Shown in pieces: positions 1 through 9,323 of a stretch of DNA of 64,000 nucleotides; position 1 is the stretch's first letter, and each line of letters opens with the position of its first letter. Origin of the DNA: Limonium bicolor (lineage: Eukaryota; Streptophyta; Magnoliopsida; Caryophyllales; Plumbaginaceae). The stretch covers positions 283,525,999 through 283,589,998 of the forward strand of contig CM041776.1 in assembly GCA_023374045.1 (NCBI GenBank). Direction: 5' to 3'. Under the pieces are notes generated by a model, which was given only the letters and a program-made list of their open reading frames with translations, searched no databases and was not told the DNA's origin. The translations under genes and the position numbers were made by a program.

Positions 1-315
1 TATTAAACGGCTTTGTCATCATTCTCTTCTGAATAGCATGCAGCTTAATCTTACTCTCCTCAATGTTCTCTGATAAGTCAGGAATTTGTCTAAGTTTACT
101 AGACTAATTCATGCTTAATTCTCTACATTATGACATTAACTTTCCTCTTTAATGCTTTAATTACTCTTCATTGTTATATTTGTCTCCAATGATCGATTTC
201 ATATGTTTTCAGGATAAATTACCCAACAAAGTGCTTAAATGAAGATTTCAGAGGTTAGAGCAACATGGGAAGTCAACCAGAGTCAAACGCAGAACATTCT
301 GCCTAATTTCAGGCT

Positions 316-567
316 TGTTCCGGGTTTGAGGTTTGGTTTGAAACCCGGAACATACCAGGGCGAGACTCTCTGCCTAACTTCAGACTTGTTCCGGGTTTGC
401 ACATAGGTTTGAAACCCGGAACATTCCAATCGGAGAAGTTTCTGCCTAAATTTGCATGTGTTCCGGGTTTGTATATGGGTTTGAAACCCGGAACATTCCA
501 ATCGGAGAAGTTTCTGCCTAAATTTGCATATGTTCCGGGTTTGCATATGGGTTTGAAACCCGGAACA
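316..567 (+). repeat. Four tandem inverted repeats in the U3 of Athila-1
   Basis: Four copies at 316-352, 387-423, 459-495 and 531-567 repeat every 71-72 bp. Each is a perfect 12-bp stem, TGTTCCGGGTTT pairing with AAACCCGGAACA, around a 13-base variable loop. They end about 115 bp upstream of the TATA box. Three diverged copies lie in the post-integrase spacer of the same element (7753-7924). Possible roles are paired transcription-factor sites, an RNA structure or a small-RNA source; the sequence alone does not decide. Confidence 0.9.
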
Positions 568-680
568 TTACCAGCGGAGCGCGGAGATTCTGTTTCAACT
601 TTGACGGAATTAATTTTATCTTGTACAATCTGCGGCCGTCGTTTTTACTAGAGATAGATTAGAGATAAAATTCTGTTGGT

Positions 681-689
681 TATAAAAAG
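681..689 (+). promoter_or_regulatory. TATA box of the Athila-1 LTR promoter
   Basis: TATAAAAAG is a strong plant TATA match. It is followed about 30 bp downstream by a likely start region near 710-715, just after the CTGGCAAACGTTTGGGAC box (696-713) that recurs in the post-integrase spacer. Confidence 0.7.
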
Positions 690-1604
690 AAGACTCTGGC
701 AAACGTTTGGGACACACAGAGACATCGACACAATATACTTCCTGAGCACACGAAATAGTCAACGTTAGAGAGAGAATTAGTTGGAGAGTTTTTGAGTCTG
801 TTGGAGCTGGAAGTTTGGAGCAGAGCACAGAGAGCAGTTCACCACGGAGACTTCACCAGAAGTCTCAGAACAGAGTTTCTTCTTTTCCTCTATTACTATT
901 AAGCTAATTGTAAACATGTCAATGGCTGAGTAGTCCCTATTAGATTTCGGTTTGCTATGTATCCCTGAATTGACAATTCCTGTTCCTTTGTGATTTAATA
1001 CAATCTGATTGAGTAAAGTTATTTTCCTTGCTTAATTTCTTTAATCGTTATAATTTGGCCAATTATAAAGATTAGTATTTTGTTAGCTTATATGTGACGA
1101 CTGCGGCTTTCAATTGAATTCAGGAAAATAACCGGTTAGTTTAGAGACGGCAATTCCTCTAAATTGCTAATTGACCAATAAAACTAGATTGTTCTTAAAG
1201 CGGTTAGTAAACAGTGGGTTCGTAACGAGAGTTAGAATTCAGTCTTTATTAACTATTTGCTAAGCGGGAGACCGGAGGTAAATTATCTTGTTCTAGGGTT
1301 TTGCTCATATTATCTTATTAATCATTAGGGATAGGAATCGCAGATTTAGGGTGCAGTAGTAAACCGGAATCTCTTTTCCAAATCAAATTCACAACATTTT
1401 ATTTTCTTGTTGTTATTGTTTGCATTCTGTTTACAGTTTCTAATCATCATCAAATCAAACCCTCAATTTCCTGTTTTATCCTGCTTAATAAAGATTTAAA
1501 CTAGAACATCGCCTCCTTTGGTTCGATACTTAGGGAATCTACTCTATTAAACTTGCTAGAATTGACCGGTACACTTGCCGTTAGGTTTTACCCCAACAAG
1601 TTTT

Positions 1605-1622
1605 TGGCGCCGTTGCCGGGGA
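1605..1622 (+). other. Primer binding site, tRNA-Asp type
   Basis: TGGCGCCGTTGCCGGGGA is complementary over 18 bases to the 3' end, including CCA, of plant tRNA-Asp(GTC). The same 18-mer occurs in Athila-2 at 21659-21676. This is the usual primer of the Athila lineage and fixes element orientation and the 5' LTR end. Confidence 0.95.
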
Positions 1623-2051
1623 GGCACGGTTATTTAGTTTCTATTTATTTCGTTTCTTTTATTTATTTTGTTGTGTTCGTTTAATTTCTTTATTTTAATT
1701 GTTCTGTTTCATTCGATTTTGGTTGTTTTCAGTTTTTCTGTTTTTAATTTTCTTATTGTTTGTTTAACGTCAGATTTTATTAGTTTAGTTTTAGGATAGC
1801 TTTATTATTTTAGGTATTTTATCTTTGTTCTGTTTTGATTTCTGTCTAGATTTTGTTTTAGGTATTCTTTTATCTTTTAGATTTTATTTCTGATTTTATT
1901 CCTTTATTTGATATTCTGTGCTTAGTAGTTAGGAAATTCTTCTGCATATTTTTGTGGGATAAATTCTTTTACTGATTTTCTGTTTTTATTCTAATTACTG
2001 CTTCCCTTTTAATTTGCGCTATTATAGTTTCAGTTTACTAACTCTCGGTTT
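1623..2051 (+). other. Untranslated leader of Athila-1
   Basis: About 430 bp of T-rich sequence between primer site and gag start. I see no ORF, RNA gene or repeat in it. Confidence 0.6.
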
Positions 2052-3734
2052 ATGGTCAAAACCCGCTCTGCAGGAGAACCAGAGTTCGAGCTCAATCTTG
2101 AGATCGAGAGATTCGCAAGACAACTTCGAAGAGACTTGAACCTGGATCCACCAGTTGAGGAGAAGGTGCCCGAACCACCTGTTGGTGAAGAGGTTCCGGA
2201 AGTTCAACCAGCGGTTAACATGGCAAACAACGAGAGACAGATGAGGGACTACACCCGTCCAAGTGTTGAAGGGTTGGTGTCGCCAATTGTGATTCCAGCA
2301 TTGCCAGCAGGAGTGCAGTGGCAGTTCAAGACTCACTATGTGACCATGGTAATGAACGCGCCTCAGTTCAGCGGGACGGTTACTGAAGATCCGAATGTTC
2401 ATCTCACTACATTCCTGAGATTGGTAGGAGCGTGCTCGACACCAGCTTCGCAGGAGGTGGCCCGGCTCACCCTGTTTCCATTCTCTCTGAGGGATAGAGC
2501 CGCTGAGTGGTTGAACTCGTTGACGCCTGACAGTATCACCAGTTGGACCGAGCTGGCTAATGCATTCTTAGCAAAGTACTTCCCACCCTCTCGGATGCTG
2601 ACCATGAGAGGAGAGATTACAAACTTCAAACAGTTTGCTGGTGAGTCCTTGTCTGAAGCTTGGGAGCGTTTTAAGGGAATAGTGAGGAAGGTACCACATC
2701 ACGGTCTAGGTGAAGAGGTTATACTGCAGTCCTTTTACAAGGATTTGGATCCGTCTAGCCGGTTGTTGGTTGATACTTGTGCTGGAGGAAGTTTGATGGA
2801 GCTGCCTATTACACGAATTAAGGAGTTGTTAGATACCATCACTACAGCAGCGAATCAGTGGGGAGGTACAAGAGCAGGAGAAGCTGCACCGAAGAAACCA
2901 GCTGGGGTTTATGAAGTAGATTCAAACACTTTCTTGGCTGCCAAGAGAGAGGCAATGTCGAAGCAGTTTGAGCGTATGTGTGCAGTTATGAATCCACAGT
3001 CCAGTGCAGCAGCTCCTGAGGTTTCCACCTGCGAGTACTGTGGTAGAGCTTCTAACATGTGCCAGTGTTCTCCACCACAAGAAGAGGCAGCGAACTATGT
3101 TGGTAACAGGCCGGGTAATTACTTTGGGAATCAAGGAAATCCGGGTTATCAAGCTCAGCAGCAAAACCGTTACCAAGCTGGTGGTAACAACAATTACAAT
3201 CAGAGGCCTCAGCAGCAGTACAATCCTTCCTATCAGAAGAAACCACTGCAGAATCAGCAAGCACAAAATTCAGGTGCTGGAGCGTCTTCTAGTATGGATG
3301 CAGTTCTGGCCAGGATGAATGATTTCATCTCAGTGAATACGAAGAAGTTTAATGAGCTGGAAGCTTTCAATCAAGAGCAAAGAACCTTCAACAATGATCA
3401 GAGGACCTTCAATAGGAATATCGAGACTCAGCTGTCTCAGATATCTCAGCAGTTAGCTCAGCGTCCTTTGGGTTCCTTGCCTAGTCAGTCGGAGCAGAAT
3501 CCGAGAGAGCATGCCAAGGCTATCACGTTGAGGAGTGGTACACGGCTTGACCCGGTGGTCCCTGAAGTTGAGGTCCCTCTCCCCAATGTTGAGCAGGATA
3601 AAGAAACTGCACCAGCAGGTTCCAGGAGGAGCCACCAGCTGAAGAGGAGGTGGCAATTAGCAAGACTACTAAGACTTCCACACCTCCACGACGCGCAGTT
3701 GCTGAAGCGCCAGTTCCTTTTCCAAACCGGTTGA
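2052..3734 (+). CDS. gag: Gag polyprotein of Athila-1 (C-terminal frame disrupted)
   Basis: A 560-codon ORF encoding the particle-forming capsid/nucleocapsid. The N-terminus begins MVKTRSAG and is acidic. A retrotransposon gag domain lies at about residues 100-240, with the W-x-F-F-P-type segment around WTELANAFLAKYFPPSR. The rest is Q/N-rich. The zinc-knuckle region reads CEYCGRASNMCQC: the first two cysteines are present, but the histidine position is Ser, unlike the CFQCGDSHDYEDC knuckle of Athila-2. From about 3620 the frame no longer matches the protease frame, so the last roughly 35 residues are a frameshift product. Athila gag and pol are normally one frame. Confidence 0.88.
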   Translation: MVKTRSAGEPEFELNLEIERFARQLRRDLNLDPPVEEKVPEPPVGEEVPEVQPAVNMANNERQMRDYTRPSVEGLVSPIVIPALPAGVQWQFKTHYVTMVMNAPQFSGTVTEDPNVHLTTFLRLVGACSTPASQEVARLTLFPFSLRDRAAEWLNSLTPDSITSWTELANAFLAKYFPPSRMLTMRGEITNFKQFAGESLSEAWERFKGIVRKVPHHGLGEEVILQSFYKDLDPSSRLLVDTCAGGSLMELPITRIKELLDTITTAANQWGGTRAGEAAPKKPAGVYEVDSNTFLAAKREAMSKQFERMCAVMNPQSSAAAPEVSTCEYCGRASNMCQCSPPQEEAANYVGNRPGNYFGNQGNPGYQAQQQNRYQAGGNNNYNQRPQQQYNPSYQKKPLQNQQAQNSGAGASSSMDAVLARMNDFISVNTKKFNELEAFNQEQRTFNNDQRTFNRNIETQLSQISQQLAQRPLGSLPSQSEQNPREHAKAITLRSGTRLDPVVPEVEVPLPNVEQDKETAPAGSRRSHQLKRRWQLARLLRLPHLHDAQLLKRQFLFQTG

Positions 3735-3744
3735 AGAAGAGGAC

Positions 3745-4467
3745 TTGGATGAGCAGTTTGGTAAGTTTTTGACTATTTTTAAGAAACTGACCATTAACAT
3801 TCCTTTTTCTGAAGCTTTGAAGCAGATGCCAATATATGCGAAGTTTATGAAGGACATCCTGTCCAACAGACGGTCCTTAGTGGAGAAGGACACTGTGCAG
3901 CTTACTGAGAGCGTTTCAGCTGTGCTTTCGAAGAAGCTTCCACCTAAGCTTGATGATCCAGGTACTCCGGTCATACCTTGCGCGATAGGTAATGTGAATT
4001 GTGGTAAGGGTTTATGTGACTTAGGTGCAAGTATTAATCTGATGCCATTATCTATGTATTTGAAGCTTGGTCTAGGAGAATGTGAGCCTACTCGAATTAC
4101 TTTGCAATTAGCTGATAGGTCGATTATCCTACCTAGAGGTGTGGTTAGAGATTTAATTGTTTCAGTTGGTACCTTTGCTTTTCCTGCTGACTTTGTTATT
4201 TTGGACATGGAGGAAGATAAGGTAGTACCACTTATTCTAGGTCGACCATTCATGCGAACAGCAAGGACCCTTATTGATGTTGAAGGAGGGAAGATTATAT
4301 TGCGTTTACATGATGAGCAGCTTGTTTTTGATATGACCAAGGCTGCCACTCACCCTTCTGATGTTCATGCCTGCTTTAGTTTGGATTGTATTGACACTTT
4401 GATGCAGGATTATTCTTACAGCCCCACGGAGCTGGATGCGTTGGAAAGTGTTTGGTGGATTCTATAG
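3745..4467 (+). CDS. Aspartic protease of Athila-1
   Basis: Retropepsin-type protease that cleaves the Gag-Pol polyprotein. Residues around 92-101 read DLGASINLMP, carrying the catalytic Asp in the D-[LT]-G-A form usual for Athila. Further on are FPADFVILDME and PLILGRPFMRTA, the flap/ILGRPF signature. The ATG at 3769 (M after KKRTW in another frame) is not a real start: the region continues the gag frame upstream, interrupted by indels near 3620 and 3740. The frame ends in a spurious stop at 4467. Confidence 0.88.
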   Translation: MDEQFGKFLTIFKKLTINIPFSEALKQMPIYAKFMKDILSNRRSLVEKDTVQLTESVSAVLSKKLPPKLDDPGTPVIPCAIGNVNCGKGLCDLGASINLMPLSMYLKLGLGECEPTRITLQLADRSIILPRGVVRDLIVSVGTFAFPADFVILDMEEDKVVPLILGRPFMRTARTLIDVEGGKIILRLHDEQLVFDMTKAATHPSDVHACFSLDCIDTLMQDYSYSPTELDALESVWWIL

Positions 4468-4760
4468 AGACCACTTGTGATGACTCTGAGGTTTCTACTG
4501 CAGCGTTTCAGCTCTCTGCTGGGAGGCCATATAGGAAGAACCATAGAATCGAGGAGGAACCGCTGGACCGAGTTCCAAAGACACTAGCTCCTTCTGTGGA
4601 ATCACCACCCTCTCTTGAGCTGAAACCGCTTCCTAGTCATCTTAAATACGCTTTCCTTGTTCCTCCTACTGATTTACCTGTTATTATATCTAATGCTTTA
4701 ACTGATGAACAGGAAGAAGCATTGTTGCAGATTTTGAGGAGAAACAAAAAGAGGCACTAG
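4452..4760 (+). CDS. Protease-RT linker of Athila-1 (frame fragment)
   Basis: Continues the polyprotein in a shifted frame. It holds a proline-rich linker and the segment LELKPLPSHLKYAFL, typical of the stretch just before gypsy reverse transcriptases. It overlaps the preceding fragment by 16 bp through a small indel and is cut by another near 4745. Confidence 0.75.
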   Translation: MVDSIETTCDDSEVSTAAFQLSAGRPYRKNHRIEEEPLDRVPKTLAPSVESPPSLELKPLPSHLKYAFLVPPTDLPVIISNALTDEQEEALLQILRRNKKRH

Positions 4761-4840
4761 GATGGTCCATTGCTGATATCAAAGGCATTGCTCCGACATT
4801 CTGCACTCACCGCATTTATCTTGAGGAGGATTACAAGCCA

Positions 4841-5128
4841 TTGAGACAGCCCCAGCGGCGACTGAACCCGCACATGAAAGAGGTAGTCAAGAAGGAGGTT
4901 ATCAAGCTACTGGATGCAGGTATAATCTATCCAATCTCTGACAGCGAATGGGTAAGTCCCACTCAGGTAGTACCCAAGAAAGGGGGTTTAACTGTTGTTC
5001 CTAATGATAAAGGTGAATTAATCCCTCAGCGTACTATTACTGGGCATAGAGTTTGCATTGATTATAGGAAGTTAAATGCCGCCACTAGGAAAGATCACTT
5101 CCCCTTCCATTTATTGATCAGATGCTAG
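4841..5128 (+). CDS. Reverse transcriptase, N-terminal part, Athila-1
   Basis: Begins in [19 protein letters not shown] and continues through [27 protein letters not shown] to the [17 protein letters not shown] motif, the fingers subdomain of gypsy RT. The coding sequence also covers 4761-4840 without an ATG. An indel at about 5105 moves the remainder to the next fragment. Confidence 0.88.
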   Translation: MRQPQRRLNPHMKEVVKKEVIKLLDAGIIYPISDSEWVSPTQVVPKKGGLTVVPNDKGELIPQRTITGHRVCIDYRKLNAATRKDHFPFHLLIRC

Positions 5129-6705
5129 AGAGGCTTGCAGGACAAGAATATTACTGTTTCTTGGATGGTTACTCTGGTTATTTTCAAATTCCAATTGCTA
5201 AGGAGGACCAGGAGAAAACTACTTTTACATGTCCATATGGTACTTATGCTTATCGTCGCATGCCTTTTGGTTTATGTAATGCACCTGGTACTTTTCAACG
5301 TTGCATGACTGCTATCTTTGCTGATTTTATTGAGAAGTGCATCGAAGTTTTTATGGATGATTTTTCTGTTTTTGGACCAACTTTTGATGCGTGTTTGAAA
5401 GACTTAGATTTGATCTTAGCTAGATGCAGGGAAACTAACTTGGTGCTCAATTGGGAGAAGTGCCACTTCATGGTGCAGGAGGGCATCGTGCTCGGTCACA
5501 AGATTTCCAAGAAGGGGATTGAGGTGGACAAGGCTAAGGTTGAAGTCATAGAGCAGTTGCCACCACCATCTTCGGTAAAAGATGTCCGTAGTTTCCTTGG
5601 TCACGCAGGTTTTTATAGGCGCTTTGTTAAGGATTTTTCTAAGATCTCTAAGCCTCTTTGTGATTTATTACTTAAGGATGCTAAATTTGAGTTTACAAAG
5701 GAGTGCTTAGATGCGTTTAATTTGCTCAAAGCTAAATTGATTTCTGCACCTATTATTGTTGCTCCTGATTGGTCGTTGCCTTTTGAGATTATGTGTGATG
5801 CTAGTGACTACGCGTTAGGAGCAGCTTTGGGTCAGAGGCATGACAAGGTATTGAGGATAGTCTACTACGCGAGTAAGACTATGAATGAGGCGCAGAAGAA
5901 CTACGCCACGACAGAGAAGGAGCTGTTGGCGATCGTCTTTGCTTGTGACAAGTTTCGACCGTACATCATTGGCAGCAAAGTCATCGTGCACACAGACCAT
6001 TCCGCTCTCAGGTATCTCTTTGGAAAGATTGATGCTAAACCGCGTTTGATCCGTTGGATTTTGCTTTTGCAGGAATTTGACATTGAGATTCGAGATAAAC
6101 CAGGAGCGCAGAATGGAGTGGCAGACCACTTATCACGTATGGAAGTTCCTGATGACGGCAGGCCAATCAATGAGTACTTTCCTGATGAGTATGTCTTCAT
6201 GATCGGCCATTCCACGGACCCTTGGTACGCTGATATTGCAAATTACCTAGCCAAGGGTATCATTCCTCCAGAGTTGTCGTATCAGCAGAAGAAGAAGTTC
6301 TTCTCCACAGTCAAGCACTACCTTTGGGATGACCCGTTTCTGTTCAAGGTCTGCGCAGATGGTATGATACGTCGTTGTGTTTCTGAGGATGAGGCTAGAG
6401 ACATCCTGACACACTGCCATTCTAGAGAAGCAGGAGGTCATTTTGGACCGGCTAGGACAGCCGCAAAAGTTTTGGAGGCTGGCTTCTTTTGGAAGAACTT
6501 GAACAAGGACTGTTATCAATTTGTTTCTACTTGTGACCAGTGCCAGAGGCAGGGGAATTTATCCAGACGTCATGAGTTGCCATTGAATTCGATCTTGGAG
6601 GTTGAGCCGTTCGATCTGTGGGGTATTGATTTCATGGGACCGTTCCCGTCCTCCAAGGTAACCTTACATCCTGGTAGCTGTGGATTACGTTACCAAGTGG
6701 GCTGA
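5122..6705 (+). CDS. Reverse transcriptase, RNase H and integrase zinc domain, Athila-1
   Basis: A 527-codon ORF. RT palm with [12 protein letters not shown] and the catalytic VFMDDFSVF (FMDD box, about 5347-5373). RNase H follows with [21 protein letters not shown] and [12 protein letters not shown], which carry its acidic residues. Next comes the integrase zinc-binding region ([18 protein letters not shown]) and the first catalytic Asp in [12 protein letters not shown]. The frame is lost at about 6660, just inside the integrase core. Confidence 0.93.
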   Translation: MLERLAGQEYYCFLDGYSGYFQIPIAKEDQEKTTFTCPYGTYAYRRMPFGLCNAPGTFQRCMTAIFADFIEKCIEVFMDDFSVFGPTFDACLKDLDLILARCRETNLVLNWEKCHFMVQEGIVLGHKISKKGIEVDKAKVEVIEQLPPPSSVKDVRSFLGHAGFYRRFVKDFSKISKPLCDLLLKDAKFEFTKECLDAFNLLKAKLISAPIIVAPDWSLPFEIMCDASDYALGAALGQRHDKVLRIVYYASKTMNEAQKNYATTEKELLAIVFACDKFRPYIIGSKVIVHTDHSALRYLFGKIDAKPRLIRWILLLQEFDIEIRDKPGAQNGVADHLSRMEVPDDGRPINEYFPDEYVFMIGHSTDPWYADIANYLAKGIIPPELSYQQKKKFFSTVKHYLWDDPFLFKVCADGMIRRCVSEDEARDILTHCHSREAGGHFGPARTAAKVLEAGFFWKNLNKDCYQFVSTCDQCQRQGNLSRRHELPLNSILEVEPFDLWGIDFMGPFPSSKVTLHPGSCGLRYQVG

Positions 6706-7507
6706 AGCGATAGCAGCGCCGACTAATGATGCAAGAGTGGTACTCAAGTTTCTAAAGAGGAATATCTTTACCCGTTTCGGTGTTCCACGAGCGATCATCA
6801 GTGACGGGGGTACACATTTTGCAACAAGCAGTTTGAGGCTCTCCTACAGAAATACGGTGTGCGACATAAGGTTTCTTTACCGTATCATCCACAGACGAAC
6901 GGGCAAGCCGAGATCACCAACAGAGAAATTAAGTGGATACTGCAGAAATCTGTTACATCTTCGAGGCGGAGATTGGTCCCTTAAGTTGGATGACGCCTTG
7001 TGGGCATACCGCACTGCATTTAAAACACCCTTAGGTATGTCCCCGTACAAGTTGGTTTTTGGCAAGGCGTGCCACTTACCTGTGGAGCTGGAGCACAAGT
7101 CTTTTTGGGCACTCAAGGCACTGAATTTTGATCTGAAAAAGGCCGGTGAGAGGCGTAAGCTGCAGCTGTGTGATCTCGAGGAGTTTAGAGAGGAAGCTTA
7201 TGAGAATGCCAAGATTTATAAGGAGAAAACGAAGAGGTGGCATGATAAGCTATTGGTCAAGCGTGAGTTTCACGTTGGAGATAAGGTTCTTCTCTTCAAC
7301 TCCCGACTGAAGTTATTTCCCGGAAAGCTAAAGTCTCGTTGGTCTGGACCGTTTACAGTGACAAATGTCTCGCCCTATGGAGCTATCGATTTAATCAATA
7401 CAGAAGGGGAAACATTCAAAGTCAACGGGTCTCAGCTGAAGCATTATCTCAGTGGTGACATTGCTGAAGTCCATTCGGTGATCACGGTCTTTGATCCTCC
7501 ATACTGA
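6680..7507 (+). CDS. Integrase core and C-terminus, Athila-1
   Basis: Inserts the element cDNA into host DNA. Residues near the start (DYVTKWAEA) and ISDGGTHF carry the core and its second Asp. Between about 6825 and 6960 the frame is shifted, so the region of the third catalytic Glu is not read correctly. The correct frame resumes at [25 protein letters not shown] and runs through the GPFTV-type C-terminal domain to a natural stop at 7507. No chromodomain is present, as expected for Athila. Confidence 0.9.
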   Translation: MDYVTKWAEAIAAPTNDARVVLKFLKRNIFTRFGVPRAIISDGGTHFATSSLRLSYRNTVCDIRFLYRIIHRRTGKPRSPTEKLSGYCRNLLHLRGGDWSLKLDDALWAYRTAFKTPLGMSPYKLVFGKACHLPVELEHKSFWALKALNFDLKKAGERRKLQLCDLEEFREEAYENAKIYKEKTKRWHDKLLVKREFHVGDKVLLFNSRLKLFPGKLKSRWSGPFTVTNVSPYGAIDLINTEGETFKVNGSQLKHYLSGDIAEVHSVITVFDPPY

Positions 7508-7752
7508 TTTTCCAATGCATGGTCTAGCCAAAGACCGAAAAGACGGGCGGCTGGCTGGGAGACAACCCAGTTTTGTGAGTTTGTTATTTTCGTTTTTGTT
7601 TCTTTCTCGTAGGTTTTAATGTTTTTCATTTATTTTTGGGCTAACGTGCTTATTAGACATGTTTTGTTTAGTTTTACATGATTTTTAGGGTTAATTCAGG
7701 AGTTTGGAGGAACATCTGTCATCTATATGAGTTTCTGGCCACTTTTAAGGGC
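7508..7752 (+). other. Start of post-integrase spacer, Athila-1
   Basis: Noncoding after the integrase stop. It contains GGCTGGCTGGGAGACAACCC, matched in Athila-2 by a similar CTGACTGGGAGGCAACCCAG at 27714-27733. This conserved post-integrase stretch shows the two spacers are homologous. Confidence 0.6.
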
Positions 7753-8223
7753 TGTCCAGGTTTGAGGAGGAGTTTGAAACCCGGAACATACCAGGCGCAT
7801 TACTCACTGCCATGTTTTGGACGCCATCCGGGTTTGAGGAGGGTTTGGAACCCGGATCGATACACGGTGCATCTTCTGTCTAATTTTGTGTCATCCGGGT
7901 TTGAAGAGTGGTTTGGAACCCGGACCCATAGCTGGCAAACCTTGGGACCTGCCGTAGCGCCGACGCAAGATTTTGAGGAGCTAATGACAGAGTTTCGAGA
8001 TTGGCAGGGGGTATGTACTGCCCGCTTTGATCAGTTCGGCTCGCGCCTTGACGATCTGTCCACACAGGTTCAGAACTATGGAGTTCGCCTGTCATCTTTG
8101 GAGAGCGTCGCCACGCTGCTGAGGTTCGCCAGGATGCGCGGATGGCTGAGTACGATACACGCTTTGCCCGTGGAGGAGCCATGGCATCTTCAGCATGGGT
8201 CACAGCTTCCACCACCTTCCTAG
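7678..8223 (+). CDS. Remnant of the env-like ORF of Athila-1
   Basis: The 181-codon ORF is partly an accident of reading through the hairpins. From about codon 100 (AVAPTQDFEELMTEFRDW) it resembles a coiled-coil tail, RFDQFGSRLDDLSTQVQNY, like the C-terminal tail of the env-like ORF of Athila-2 (FDQLESRFMEMDRRYQAEI). The N-terminal domain of that ORF is absent, so I read this as an internal deletion that left only the 3' end. Function unknown. Confidence 0.5.
   Translation: MIFRVNSGVWRNICHLYEFLATFKGCPGLRRSLKPGTYQAHYSLPCFGRHPGLRRVWNPDRYTVHLLSNFVSSGFEEWFGTRTHSWQTLGPAVAPTQDFEELMTEFRDWQGVCTARFDQFGSRLDDLSTQVQNYGVRLSSLESVATLLRFARMRGWLSTIHALPVEEPWHLQHGSQLPPPS
7753..7924 (+). repeat. Three inverted repeats in the post-integrase spacer, Athila-1
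   Basis: Copies at 7753-7787, 7826-7857 and 7894-7924. The second has a perfect 9-bp stem (ATCCGGGTT with AACCCGGAT), the third 8 bp. The first has a damaged left arm. They match the LTR array in layout and core (CCGGGTT with AACCCGG). The base before CCGGG changed together with its partner in copy B, from T-A to A-T. Just downstream, 7932-7948 (CTGGCAAACCTTGGGAC) repeats the LTR box at 696-713. Confidence 0.85.
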
Positions 8224-8693
8224 GATTTTGGAGTTTGGGTTGTTTCGTTCTCTCTTTTCAGATCTTTGATGTGTTTTGCTTTTGAGATATTTCTTTTGGT
8301 TGTATTTGTATCTTACTTTGGATTCGGCTACTACTTGTTTCATTACGACCATCGCTGCACTATGATGTATCACTTATACACTTTACTGTTTATCTGCAAG
8401 TTCGTGTTGGCTTTGGTTATATTTCTTGAGCTACAGGGCTTTTTTGATGCGTGTGAGGTATTGGATGGAAATTCAAAAGGAAGCTCTGTCGAAATTTTCG
8501 GCCGCATTCAACACCCCGCTGTTTGTTACAAAGTGTGAGGACGTTGTCCTCACCATACCCTAGGGGCGTGATTTTCTAACTTCTTTAATTTTCAAACGTT
8601 GTTTTCTGGAAATGTTTGTTCTCCTTCCATCCTAATCATTTTCATGAAGCAATGAGGGCATTGTAAGTTTCAAGTGTGAGAAGGGAAATTACA
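8224..8693 (+). other. 3' noncoding region of Athila-1
   Basis: Contains three GTGTGAG boxes (about 8448, 8531-8540, 8672), two of them in the form AAGTGTGAG. In Athila-2 the last such box abuts the 3' LTR. CAATGAGGGCATTG at 8650-8663 matches CAATGCGGACATTG in Athila-2 (30498-30511). The sequence stops at the gap, some 0.9 kb short of the expected 3' LTR by comparison with Athila-2. Confidence 0.6.
8535..8553 (+). promoter_or_regulatory. Perfect hairpin in the 3' noncoding RNA of Athila-1
   Basis: GTGAGGAC, loop GTT, GTCCTCAC: an 8-bp stem with a 3-base loop, overlapping an AAGTGTGAGG box. Athila-2 has a hairpin of the same geometry at a comparable place (30320-30340) with a different stem sequence. 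Confidence 0.6.
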
Positions 8694-9193
8694 NNNNNNN
8701 NNNNNNNNNNNNNNNNNNNNNNNNNNNNNNNNNNNNNNNNNNNNNNNNNNNNNNNNNNNNNNNNNNNNNNNNNNNNNNNNNNNNNNNNNNNNNNNNNNNN
8801 NNNNNNNNNNNNNNNNNNNNNNNNNNNNNNNNNNNNNNNNNNNNNNNNNNNNNNNNNNNNNNNNNNNNNNNNNNNNNNNNNNNNNNNNNNNNNNNNNNNN
8901 NNNNNNNNNNNNNNNNNNNNNNNNNNNNNNNNNNNNNNNNNNNNNNNNNNNNNNNNNNNNNNNNNNNNNNNNNNNNNNNNNNNNNNNNNNNNNNNNNNNN
9001 NNNNNNNNNNNNNNNNNNNNNNNNNNNNNNNNNNNNNNNNNNNNNNNNNNNNNNNNNNNNNNNNNNNNNNNNNNNNNNNNNNNNNNNNNNNNNNNNNNNN
9101 NNNNNNNNNNNNNNNNNNNNNNNNNNNNNNNNNNNNNNNNNNNNNNNNNNNNNNNNNNNNNNNNNNNNNNNNNNNNNNNNNNNNNNNNNNNNN
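8694..9193. other. Assembly gap of exactly 500 N
   Basis: The length equals that of the second gap (49438-49937), so it is a placeholder. It hides at least the Athila-1 3' LTR and the last exons of the LDL3-like gene, which together are unlikely to fit in 500 bp. Confidence 0.98.
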
Positions 9194-9323
9194 TTGACCA
9201 TCCCTTCCGAAGTTCAGGGTCATCCACTTCCGGGTACTGGTCACGTCTGGCAAACTTATGAAATGAGGGGATCTTTGGCAGCTGCCTTAATTCGTTGTAT
9301 CTTGCTTCTGATTCGGCATATGC
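9194..9323 (-). CDS. LDL3: LDL3-like exon 7 (cut by the gap)
   Basis: Acceptor CGCAG before 9323. It encodes AYAESEARYNELRQLPKIPS and continues to DPELRKGWS, where the N run begins. Phase 0 from exon 6. The family extends further, so the stop codon and 3' UTR are in the missing sequence. Confidence 0.85.

Larger units (their letters stand above)
1..1598 (+). repeat. 5' LTR of Athila-1 (left end outside the window)
   Basis: This stretch precedes the primer site at 1605. It holds an array of inverted repeats (316-567), a TATA box (681-689) and a long AT-rich untranslated leader. The LTR most likely ends at the CA at 1597-1598, a few bases before the primer site. No second copy is in the window because the 3' LTR lies in the gap, so the borders are inferred from element structure and from Athila-2, whose LTRs are 1.6 kb. 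Confidence 0.75.
1..8693 (+). mobile_element. Athila-lineage Ty3/gypsy retrotransposon (Athila-1), 3' LTR missing
   Basis: In order on the plus strand: most of a 5' LTR, a tRNA-Asp primer site, gag, aspartic protease, reverse transcriptase, RNase H, integrase, a spacer with inverted repeats, a remnant of the env-like ORF and a 3' noncoding region. Protease-RT-RNase H-integrase order is the Ty3/gypsy order. The DLGASINLMP protease motif, the tRNA-Asp primer site and the extra 3' ORF point to the Athila lineage. The left edge of the window lies inside the LTR. The right end, including the 3' LTR, falls in the 500-N gap. The coding part is split into several frames by small indels, so the copy as assembled is not functional. 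Confidence 0.93.

Noticed and set aside
397..651. 84-codon ORF with a repeated peptide (GLKPGTFQSEKFLPKFA)
   Set aside because: It is a translation of the LTR inverted-repeat array. The opposite strand also gives a repeated ORF, so it reflects DNA repetition, not a gene.
2022..2402. Antisense ORFs overlapping gag and pol (also 3669-4349, 5815-6215)
   Set aside because: Shadows of the real coding strand without family motifs.
8642..9253. Long ORFs on both strands across 8642-9253
   Set aside because: They consist almost wholly of N; there is no sequence to translate.
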